Of a stretch of DNA of 64,000 nucleotides, positions 22,262 to 29,217 are shown one piece after another. Source of the DNA: Lineus longissimus (Eukaryota; Nemertea; Pilidiophora; Heteronemertea; Lineidae); NCBI RefSeq assembly GCF_910592395.1, contig NC_088314.1, forward strand, positions 17,147,998-17,211,997, read 5' to 3'. The notes under the pieces were generated by a model. It saw only the letters and a program-made list of their open reading frames with translations. It was not told the origin of the DNA and ran no database searches. The position numbers and the translations under genes are program-made. Positions within the stretch are counted from its first letter, which is position 1; every line of letters begins with the position of its first letter.

Positions 22262-22290
22262 TCGAGCTATGCTCTCAGGACGAAGTCCGA
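22262..22290 (-). repeat. Double-hairpin repeat 7
   Basis: On minus: GGAC/GTCC loop TTC, spacer TGA, GAGC/GCTC loop ATA. Read in the polymerase as ELCSQDEVR, about 25 residues after motif A. Confidence 0.9.
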
Positions 22291-23643
22291 CTTAACATGA
22301 ATGCTATTAGTAAAGAGCAGATTATGGCAATTCCAAGTGATAGTGAGGTAGGGTATTTCTTAGAGGTGGATTTGGAGTATCCAGGAAATATTAAATTTAA
22401 GTCGAGGAACTTTCCATTCTGTCCTGAATCTCTCTTTATTGAAGATGATGAATTAAGTCCTTACCAGAGGGAGTTACTGGGTGATGATAAAAGATCAAAT
22501 GTAGAGAAACTAATACTAACACAAAAGGATAAAACTAATTACATAGTGCATTACAGAATGCTACAGTTTTACCTAAAGCACGGAATGGTACTTAAGAGGG
22601 TTCATTCAGTGATAAGCTTTAAACAATCAAAGTGGTTAGCACCATACATTGATTTTAACACTAAATGACGTATGGATTCTAAGACTGATTTTGAGAAAGA
22701 CTATTTTAAGCTCATGAATAATGCGTTCTACGGAAAGACTTGTGAGAATGTTAGGAACAGGGTTGAAATTGAATTGGTATCGGACGGGGAGAGAGCCAGG
22801 AATGTAATGGCCAATCCCAGGTTTTCATCGATATGCGTATTTGACGAACATAATGCTGCTATTAGCATGAGGAAAACATCAATGAAATTCAACAAACCAA
22901 TCTACATAGGAGCTGCCGTACTTGAATTGTCTAAATTATTAATGTATGAGTTCTATTATGAAGTTCTTCAACCATATTTTGGTGAGAAAAATATTGAACT
23001 ACTGTATCTAGATACAGATTCTTTCGTAGTTAACATTAATACTGATGACTTAACTAAAGACTTAAAGGAGTTGAGACACTATTTTGATTTCAGTAATTAT
23101 CCAAAAGATCATACACTCTATGATACCAGTAAAAAGAAGGTACCAGGCTACTTTAAGGATGAGCTAGGAGGAGTAGAGATGACTGAATTCTTTGCCCTGA
23201 GAAGTAAGATGTACGCTTACAGGACAAAAGATTACGATTCTAAGAAATTGAAGGGTATTGCCAAGAATGTAGTAAGGAGAAATATCTCATTTGATGACTA
23301 TGTTGATTGTCTTGAAAAGAGTAGGTCATTTTACCACAAGATGAGACACTTAAGATCAGATAAACACCAAATCTATTTGGAAGAAGTTGACAAAAAAAGC
23401 CTCAGTCCTTTTGATGACAAGAGGTTCATACTTGAAGATGGAATAAGCACCTTACCATTTGGAATGTATTATGAAGGCTACATGGATTACAGCGATTCAA
23501 ACTTCGCTTGAGTTGCAAAATCATTCTTAAACTAATGAATAGGGTGGTGCTGATGGTAGTGCTACTTGGTGAAATTCATCCCTAACACCAAAGTCATGAT
23601 AATAGTGATAGTGATAAACCACATCAGGATTAGGACTATTTAG

Positions 23644-23672
23644 TCGGACTTCGTCCTGAGAGCATAGCTCGA
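23644..23672 (+). repeat. Double-hairpin repeat 8 (intergenic)
   Basis: GGAC/GTCC loop TTC, spacer TGA, GAGC/GCTC loop ATA. Between the convergent ends of the polymerase and the 23685 gene, a position where a terminator would be expected. Confidence 0.9.
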
Positions 23673-23684
23673 GTCCTGTATGAT

Positions 23685-24278
23685 TTACTGAACTTTTAGT
23701 TTTTCTAGCATCTCTGTCTGTGCTAGTTTTTTTCCTTCTTCTAAAAAAGTCTTTTTAAGGGACTCTACATCGACATTGGAATTGGTCTCCCTTTGTTTTT
23801 TCCTAATGGCATTTTTCATGGAAATGTACTTCTCCTTCTCCTTGAGTATTAAACCGAATTCCTCTGTAGATATGTGAGAATCGGTTAAGGCTTTACTGAC
23901 CAAATCATTGATTGTGTTAAGTTTGGAAATGGCCAGTTGTGATATGGCACTACCTATTGTTACGCCACCCAAAGCTAAGCCTATCGGTGCCGTGATGACA
24001 CCAGCTAAAGCGGAAACACCAACAGAGCCAGCTGCAACGCTGGCAAAATTAAGGAAATGGCTAATGCCAGTAATCACATCAAAAGCTTTTTTGTATTTTA
24101 AAGATATCTTTCTCCTGCATTCAATCTCGCCCTCAAAAAACCTCTTGACATCACTAATTGAATTAAGCCTGAAAGACTGAGGGTTACTTTCTGTATGCTT
24201 TTCAGACCTTTCATAGTTTAATTGACTTTCAGAGTTTAAATTACTTAAATCTGGATAAACCTTGTTGTCTCCATCCAT
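23685..24278 (-). CDS. Polinton membrane-active protein candidate, 197 residues
   Basis: Starts at the ATG at 24278 in AATTAAATGG. Residues 1-75 are polar; about 78-130 form a Gly/Ala/Ile-rich hydrophobic segment (AGSVGVSALAGVITAPIGLA) that could form a hairpin in a membrane; the rest is a charged helix. Similar hydrophobic proteins recur in Polintons, without known function. Frame intact, convergent with the polymerase, first of a minus-strand run of four genes. Confidence 0.65.
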   Translation of the reverse strand: MDGDNKVYPDLSNLNSESQLNYERSEKHTESNPQSFRLNSISDVKRFFEGEIECRRKISLKYKKAFDVITGISHFLNFASVAAGSVGVSALAGVITAPIGLALGGVTIGSAISQLAISKLNTINDLVSKALTDSHISTEEFGLILKEKEKYISMKNAIRKKQRETNSNVDVESLKKTFLEEGKKLAQTEMLEKLKVQ

Positions 24279-24282
24279 TTAA

Positions 24283-24534
24283 TTAGTGGGAATAACTAGA
24301 ATCAGTTGTTCTGTCATTTCTAGTGTTTAGTGTTGATCTTGCAGACACTACAGGTTTTTGAAGTACATTAAATTTTAAAGGTTTTTCTGACCCAGCAGGC
24401 CCAGCAGGTTTTAAAGGTTTTTCGGGACCAGGCTCCAACTTTGACTCTACTTCTGCCTCTAATTCTCTATGAAATCGTTCTAATCTTTCTTTCCAATTAC
24501 GTGGTCGTTTTGTGTAACCCCAAGTTCTATTCAT
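24283..24534 (-). CDS. Polinton small Pro/Gly/Lys-rich protein, 83 residues
   Basis: ATG at 24534 in AATTAAATGA. Basic N-terminus (TKRPRNWKERLERFHREL), then short collagen-like repeats (PGPEKPLKPAGPAG). Not recognised; possibly a DNA-condensing or virion protein, from its charge only. It ends 5 bp before the next gene starts, so the two are closely packed. Confidence 0.5.
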   Translation of the reverse strand: MNRTWGYTKRPRNWKERLERFHRELEAEVESKLEPGPEKPLKPAGPAGSEKPLKFNVLQKPVVSARSTLNTRNDRTTDSSYSH

Positions 24535-24553
24535 TTAATTAAGTAGAATAAAA

Positions 24554-25684
24554 TCAATTCACTGCAAAGAGTAAATTTCTTTCAGGTCTATTATTCAACT
24601 TAATCATCTCGTTTATGATTTCTGTCTGACTACATATGTTAATGTTCTGGTTCATTCTCATGTTATTATTTAAATTCGATAATCTATCAAGCAGAATCAT
24701 ATTTTCATCACGAAGATAATCCCCGAAATGCTGTGATATCACTATTTTCCAATCTGGTATTACATTCTGGTCTCGAAAGACAAACCAGTTTTCACTTCTC
24801 ATCTTTGCCATGAAATCCATTGACCTATCCAATTGATCCTTAAATAGTGTGTAGTCTATTGTAGCACTCTTCTGTCTGTTTTCTGTCTTTTCCATTGGTC
24901 TCATGTTAAACCAAGCAAAGCACAGTTCAGGTTTATCTTTGAATTCCTTGATTGGTAAGACATGATCCAACTCTTCTTCTTCTATTCGAACTCTGTTCTC
25001 GGGACTTTGTCCTATTGGAGATAGACTCCTCTGGTACTCTAACCACTGATGGAAGAAACTGTCTGTACATCCTAGATTAAATGAGGAATTACCGGTACAC
25101 TCTCCCTTAGAAATGCGGTTTAGACCAACTCTAATTTTGTGTCTGTCTCTATTACCATTTTGGTCAAGGTAATCCTTTTTGTAATATGAATTAAAACATG
25201 ATCTGCAGTTACCTCTATTTCCGTCTTTACCAAATTGACCATCACTCAGTAATTTAATTTCATAACATTTATTACATCCCTTGATTTTACTTGAACCACA
25301 TTCTTTACAGTAATCAAGTAGTTTATTACGCCTGTTCTTTTCAAAATTAATTTCAGGTTTCTTTTCACAGCACTTAACACAATAAAATGTAGGTTGATTT
25401 TCCATGTTTTGATTCATCATATTATTCTGATTTTCCATGTTTTGATTTAACATAATCTGATTTAAGATAAACTGATTTATCATATTTTGATTTAACATAA
25501 TCTGATTTATCATATTTTGATTTAACATATTATTTTGATGCAAATAATACAAAAACTTCTGAATATTTTGATTCATCATATTATCATGATTCATCATATT
25601 ATTCTGATTCATCATACCATTTTGATTCATCATATTATTCTGATTCATCATACCATTTTGATTATCAAATATTGCTCCCTCCAT
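24554..25684 (-). CDS. Polinton zinc-binding HNH-type nuclease candidate, 376 residues
   Basis: Residues 1-100 are a Met/Asn/Gln repeat (MMNQNGMMNQNN and variants). A Cys-rich part follows (FYCVKCCEKKPEINF, LLDYCKECG, GCNKCYEIK, NCRSCFNSYY), suggesting two or more zinc sites. Then LDHVLPIKEF with CFAWFNMRPM and a later ENRQK, the order D-H, N, K/N seen in HNH endonucleases. A nuclease could cut host DNA or process replication ends; this is inference. A double-hairpin repeat (24986-25014) is read in frame as SPIGQSPENRVR just before the HNH-like motif. The repeat-rich N-terminus may vary in length between copies. Confidence 0.65.
   Translation of the reverse strand: MEGAIFDNQNGMMNQNNMMNQNGMMNQNNMMNHDNMMNQNIQKFLYYLHQNNMLNQNMINQIMLNQNMINQFILNQIMLNQNMENQNNMMNQNMENQPTFYCVKCCEKKPEINFEKNRRNKLLDYCKECGSSKIKGCNKCYEIKLLSDGQFGKDGNRGNCRSCFNSYYKKDYLDQNGNRDRHKIRVGLNRISKGECTGNSSFNLGCTDSFFHQWLEYQRSLSPIGQSPENRVRIEEEELDHVLPIKEFKDKPELCFAWFNMRPMEKTENRQKSATIDYTLFKDQLDRSMDFMAKMRSENWFVFRDQNVIPDWKIVISQHFGDYLRDENMILLDRLSNLNNNMRMNQNINICSQTEIINEMIKLNNRPERNLLFAVN
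24986..25014 (-). repeat. Double-hairpin repeat 9 (mixed type)
   Basis: On minus: GGAC/GTCC loop AAA, spacer CGA, GAAC/GTTC loop AGA, then GA. Combines the first stem of the common type with the second stem of repeat 5. Confidence 0.85.
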
Positions 25685-25719
25685 TTCTTTCTTTATTTAG
25701 TAGGACTTTTTTTTTTAAA

Positions 25720-26844
25720 TTACGTTTTTAGAGACTTTATTTCAGAAACTGGTAACCATTCATTGAACTTATCACTGTAACCCTTCCACTTCACTAATCC
25801 GTATTTCTTGCCTTTACTGGTCTTGTACCTTAGGATTTTCTTGATCTTGTACTCTAGCTGGTCAGGATTAGGAACATAGCTCAATTCCTCTTCATAGAAA
25901 TATCCTTGAATTTCTTCTTTGTGGTAATCCTCAAGCTTGTAGACGATAGGGTGAGTAAAGATGATCTGTTTGATTTGGAACACCTCCTCAGTGTAGTTGG
26001 GCATGTAACCTTTACCGAAAATGGACTTGTACTTTGAAATTCTTACACTGTCACCTACTTTGTACTTTGGATTACCAAATCTCTCTTTGAGGTGAAGACC
26101 GTAAAGATTGTACCACACTGTTCCTTCGTTTTCCATCTTTCTGGCGTCTACAGGTTTCATACCTATTGATGAGTGAAATGTGTTATTGTAGCCGCTGACC
26201 AGGTCATCCAGAACGTCAATCCACTTGTCAGTCTCCTTAGCGGTGAAATAACGCCACATTTTTTCTTTAAGGGTTCTATTGAATCTCTCTACTACTGCTG
26301 CCTTCTTATCAGATTTTGTGGAGAACCATTCTATGTCATTTTCTGTTAAGAGTTCCTTGAAGTGTTTTTTGTAAAATTCTGTACCGTCATCAAACTGGAT
26401 CTTTTCTGGTTTTGCTTCTCTGAAAATCAATTTGAATGCATCTCTGATTTCTTCTCCCCTCTTACTCTTAACTGCTGGAGCCCAAGAAAAACGACTAAAT
26501 AGATCTATGACTGTTAAAATGAATCTGAAACCCTTATTCTTACTCTCGAATTTCTGCATGTCAACCAGATCAGCTTGCCACTGTTGATCGATGTACGATA
26601 CCATTGTCTTCCTGAAGGTGAATTTCTTAATGGCCGGTTTGTGTAGTTGGTGAGTTGGTAGTGTTTCTAGAAATTCTTTCACTTCTTTTTGTTTAATAAG
26701 TTTTCCTGAGCTCTGCTCTCGTGACGAAGTCATATCTTCCTTGACCTGTTTCCAGATTTTACTCAAAGAACTGTAAGCCACGGGACTCTCGGGGTCATAG
26801 TACAAATCCCTTAGATACTGCTGTGTACCATCTTTTACATTCAT
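25720..26844 (-). CDS. Polinton integrase with C-terminal chromodomain, 374 residues
   Basis: ATG at 26844 in TTTAAATG. Core: WQADLVDMQKF (first Asp), KIQFDDGTEFYKKHF (second Asp) and KKAAVVERFNRTLKEK (Glu), a complete DDE triad. The C-terminus has YGLVKWKGYSDKFNEWLPVSE, a chromodomain-like fold that in related integrases guides insertion by binding modified histones. It would insert the element and make the usual 6-bp duplication. The frame is intact. A double-hairpin repeat is read as MTSSREQSS near residues 39-47, the same peptide found in the polymerase. Its start codon lies 4 bp from that of the divergent ATPase. Confidence 0.93.
   Translation of the reverse strand: MNVKDGTQQYLRDLYYDPESPVAYSSLSKIWKQVKEDMTSSREQSSGKLIKQKEVKEFLETLPTHQLHKPAIKKFTFRKTMVSYIDQQWQADLVDMQKFESKNKGFRFILTVIDLFSRFSWAPAVKSKRGEEIRDAFKLIFREAKPEKIQFDDGTEFYKKHFKELLTENDIEWFSTKSDKKAAVVERFNRTLKEKMWRYFTAKETDKWIDVLDDLVSGYNNTFHSSIGMKPVDARKMENEGTVWYNLYGLHLKERFGNPKYKVGDSVRISKYKSIFGKGYMPNYTEEVFQIKQIIFTHPIVYKLEDYHKEEIQGYFYEEELSYVPNPDQLEYKIKKILRYKTSKGKKYGLVKWKGYSDKFNEWLPVSEIKSLKT
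26706..26733 (-). repeat. Double-hairpin repeat 10 (mixed type)
   Basis: On minus: TGAC/GTCA loop TTC, spacer CGA, GAGC/GCTC loop AGA. Inside the integrase gene, sense. Confidence 0.87.
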
Positions 26845-26851
26845 TTAAATG
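26842..26851. promoter_or_regulatory. Shared start palindrome CATTTAAATG of integrase and ATPase
   Basis: The palindrome holds both start codons: ATG on minus begins at 26844 and ATG on plus at 26849, separated by TTAA. Several other Polinton genes start in AATTAAATGG (24278, 27954, 29058) or AATTAAATGA (24534). TAAATG resembles the late-promoter initiator of poxviruses; that parallel is inference. Confidence 0.6.
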
Positions 26852-27469
26852 AGTGAAGTATTTATTTACGAGCCACACAATATGTTAATTTCTGGTGTTA
26901 CCAATTGTGGTAAGACATATTTTGCCCTTGACCTCTTAGAAAAGGAGTATCGGCACAAGTTCCAGAACATAGTCATTTTCTGTCCAACATATTTCAACAA
27001 TAAGACATATGAAAGGAAATGGATTTACCAAGACAAGAACGTCTACATAGTTAATCCCGAAGCTGTGGCCAGTAATTTGGACCTTGTGCTTCAGTTTGCT
27101 ACTCTGACCTTTGCTGGTTCTAACACATTATTCCTCATTGATGACTGTGCTAATTTGAGAGACACAAAAAAGAAGGTGTCCGAGTTATGTAATCTTGCCT
27201 TTTCCGGCAGGCACTACAATCTCACTGTTTGGTTACTAGTTCAGAAGTACAACTCTGTTGTTAAGGACTACAGAGAGAACATAAGAATTTTAGTCCTGTT
27301 CTTTAACAAGGATGAATCAGCCATGAAAGATGCCTTAGAAGAAAACAGTGTTATTCCTAAGGAGAAAAGACAGTACTACATAGAAGAACTTAAGATGAAA
27401 AAAGGATCAAAACTGATCATTAGACTACAACATCCATTTGGATTTACTCTTTCCCATCAAAAATCTTAG
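26849..27469 (+). CDS. Polinton DNA-packaging ATPase (FtsK/HerA, A32-like), 206 residues
   Basis: Walker A is ISGVTNCGKTYFAL at about residues 14-27, and Walker B is NTLFLIDDCANL around residue 93. The following FSGRHYNLTVWLLVQKY is the sensor region typical of the poxvirus A32-like packaging ATPases. It would pump element DNA into a preformed capsid. Length is normal for the short Polinton form. The frame is intact. It is the only plus-strand gene in the right half. Confidence 0.92.
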   Translation: MSEVFIYEPHNMLISGVTNCGKTYFALDLLEKEYRHKFQNIVIFCPTYFNNKTYERKWIYQDKNVYIVNPEAVASNLDLVLQFATLTFAGSNTLFLIDDCANLRDTKKKVSELCNLAFSGRHYNLTVWLLVQKYNSVVKDYRENIRILVLFFNKDESAMKDALEENSVIPKEKRQYYIEELKMKKGSKLIIRLQHPFGFTLSHQKS

Positions 27470-27483
27470 TCCCGCTTCTGATC

Positions 27484-27511
27484 GTGCTATGCTCTCAGGA
27501 CTGTGTCCGAT
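27484..27511 (-). repeat. Double-hairpin repeat 11 (intergenic, degraded)
   Basis: On minus: GGAC/GTCC loop ACA, spacer TGA, GAGC/GCAC (outer pairs weakened) loop ATA. Flanked by an extra CTGATC/GATCAG inverted pair. It sits between the convergent ATPase and 27495 gene ends and forms the last bases of the latter. Confidence 0.82.
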
Positions 27512-27954
27512 CAGTGGTCTTAGTCTTTCTAACCCTAGTAAAATAATAAATTATTAACCCTAAACCACTAAGTCCTAGGATAATCCATAGGTACTCGTAT
27601 TTCTTCATTTCATCACTAGGTTGGTAGTAATCACTTAATTGTGGTCGCTGAGGTAGTATAATAGTTCTTTCTGGATGTAAATGATTGTAAACAGTAAGTG
27701 CTGAATCAGTATTGTTAAAAATCAATAGAAGCGTCTCTTTCTCTCTTTAATTCAAGATTAACAAAGTCAATAGTACTCTTTCTATGCTCCTCCCATTCTG
27801 TGGAGGCCTTCTGTAATTGCTCCTGAGCCAAATCATGTCTTTTCACTTCAGCTTCGTAACCGTTTTTGTCTAGTGACTTGAAAAGGTAACCGGATCCAGT
27901 GAATGCTAATCCATTGATTATTGCAGATCCAAATAACATACCAATGACAGCCAT
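27495..27954 (-). pseudogene. Polinton conserved small membrane protein with a frameshift
   Basis: ATG at 27954 in AATTAAATGG. First part (27954-27715): N-terminal Gly/Ala-rich hydrophobic stretch, then a charged helix (YEAEVKRHDLAQEQLQKAST). It stops at 27715-27717 after a run of five T. A second frame with no good ATG runs 27725-27495: PQLSDYYQPSDEMKKYEY, then a membrane span (LWIILGLSGLGLIIYYF) and basic tail. From my recollection of Polinton small proteins these two halves belong to one gene, so a frameshift at 27715-27725 is likely. Function unknown; possibly a minor virion membrane protein. Confidence 0.6.
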
Positions 27955-27987
27955 TTAATTCCAGTGAAAATGTTTATTCCAGTGAAT

Positions 27988-28764
27988 TTAATGATGTGTC
28001 GGACTTTGTCCTGAGAGCATAGCTCGAGTTAATACCAATTGGTACTGTACATTATGACCATTAAGATCGATGATGTCACCTTTTTCATCAGTTAAGCGAA
28101 TATTCAGCTTATTGAATCTTGGTTTACTGGGAATTGCTATTGGTTTCTCAAATGTGTATGCTATTAAATCTCCAAAATTAGCTTCCTTTATTGGTCTTGT
28201 GGTTAGCACACCAGATGCTTCACCATTACTTAATACACTAGTAGATTCGATTATGTCACAGTGAAAAACAAAATGGTTAATTGGTCTAAAATTGATGGGT
28301 TTCTCGCTTACAACATCATCCTTACTTTTATTGTCTAAAGGGTAAGGCCATTCTGTTTTCATGCCAAATAACTCATTGCTTTTACCAATAAAATAGATCT
28401 GATAATGCACCTAATTTTTTCTCTTTAGGAAGTGTAAGATGGCCTTACCTGTTGGTTCTTCAAGGTCAAATCTGACAGCACCTCGACTCATACTATTTTC
28501 TTTCAACTTATCCGCAAATACTTTTGAAAAGCTCTGTAGGTCATAGAGACCATCTGGTAGCGTAATCTCTGCCACATCAAACCCCTTAACTTTGATTCGG
28601 TTATTCTCCCTGGCCACACTGATGTTGTAAAATGTACAAGGTATTACTGCAAAAGTTAAAGTGATGCTACATGCATCCTGAATTTCAGTCTTGAGATTGA
28701 CTGTTAAATCACTTGAACTCTGATCTGGATAGTCACTTGAATCTATGTTCATTACAGTAACCAT
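27988..28764 (-). pseudogene. Polinton penton-like minor capsid protein, interrupted by an in-frame TAG
   Basis: ATG at 28764 in ACTAAATGG. The first part has the N-terminal pattern of Polinton pentons: SDLTVNLKTEIQ, then FYNISVARENNRIKV and LPDGLYDLQSFSKVF. TAG at 28411-28413 interrupts it and the same frame continues (GKSNELFGMKTEWPY onward). It ends in a beta-rich stretch (LNIRLTDEKGDIIDLNGHN) whose last residues RAMLSGQSP come from double-hairpin repeat 12. In Polintons the single-jelly-roll penton closes the capsid vertices. This copy is broken. Confidence 0.75.
27999..28027 (+). repeat. Double-hairpin repeat 12
   Basis: GGAC/GTCC loop TTT, spacer TGA, GAGC/GCTC loop ATA, then GA. Antisense over the end of the penton-like gene. 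Confidence 0.9.
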
Positions 28765-28821
28765 TTAGTTAAGTAAATTTTCGTTTTCAAATTTACCTTT
28801 TATCAAATAAGTAAATTATTC

Positions 28822-29058
28822 TTACTTCATAATATTTCTGGGTATGATCCCTTGATCGTAAAGGTACTCTAATGTTCCATTACTAATAGCTACAGTTCCG
28901 CCCAGTTTAAGAATTTCCTCTAGGTTGGCCTGACTTGGGGGACCAATATTGATTCTCAAGAACCTTTTCAGTAGCATAGAGTAACCAATTGTTGTTGATG
29001 CCAACAGTAAACTTTGATACAGTGTATTTATGATATCTTTCTTTCCTGGTGTATCCAT
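28822..29058 (-). CDS. Polinton small protein, 78 residues
   Basis: ATG at 29058 in AATTAAATGG. One moderately hydrophobic segment (YQSLLLASTTIGYSMLL, residues 14-30), then PPSQANLEEILKLGG. Lies between the penton-like and major capsid genes on the same strand, which suggests a virion role. Not recognised beyond that. Confidence 0.55.
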   Translation of the reverse strand: MDTPGKKDIINTLYQSLLLASTTIGYSMLLKRFLRINIGPPSQANLEEILKLGGTVAISNGTLEYLYDQGIIPRNIMK

Positions 29059-29125
29059 TTAATTACTTAGAAAATCACTAGTAAAACTCATTATCTAGTA
29101 TTTAGTATTTAATTTAGTGTTGTAC

Positions 29126-29217
29126 GAACTTTGTTCTGCAACTAATGTTGTAGTGAACTTTGTTCTTGCAGCACCTCAGTGCTGGAGCGAACTTTGTTCT
29201 TGCAGCACCTCAGTGCT
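29126..29217. repeat. Cluster of hairpins after the major capsid gene, possible terminator or repeat variant
   Basis: GAAC-TTT-GTTC occurs three times (29126, 29155 and 29189), each followed by a second hairpin: CAAC/GTTG once and CAGCAC-CTCA-GTGCTG twice. The unit is duplicated as a direct repeat of about 37 bp. It overlaps the last codons and stop of the capsid gene. The arrangement is the double-hairpin layout with enlarged second stems. Confidence 0.75.

Larger units (their letters stand above)
19780..23511 (+). pseudogene. Polinton protein-primed DNA polymerase B with two in-frame TGA codons
   Basis: Start taken at the ATG at 19780, after AATAAATAGA. Order: C2H2-like finger (CTTCDKYISYNNMAIHRRTKGH), an NKCFLWSLLAAKY block typical of these polymerases, a second Cys/His finger (CRRCMNYFYRKSTLDNHKKKC), exonuclease motif I FVIYADFES, a Cys/His block KDHDHYCGRYRG, motif II HNLSNYDSHLF and motif III LKTDVILLADLF. 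Then come polymerase motifs A (IDANNLYGWAM), B (KLMNNAFYGKT) and C (LYLDTDSF). The enzyme would copy the element from a protein primer. TGA occurs at 22117-22119, before motif A, and at 22666-22668, before motif B; all pieces share one frame, so there is no indel. Three double-hairpin repeats lie inside in frame. The gene cannot make a full polymerase without readthrough. Confidence 0.92.

Noticed and set aside
25535-25780. His/Ile-rich frame on plus
   Set aside because: Antisense of the Met-Asn-Gln repeat of the HNH-type gene.
17215-28027. Double-hairpin repeats as hammerhead ribozymes
   Set aside because: The hammerhead core (CUGAUGA with GAAA and three helices) is absent; there are just two tandem small hairpins.
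17215-28027. Double-hairpin repeats as a CRISPR array
   Set aside because: Spacing is irregular (tens to thousands of bases), orientation is mixed and copies lie inside eukaryotic-type mobile element genes.
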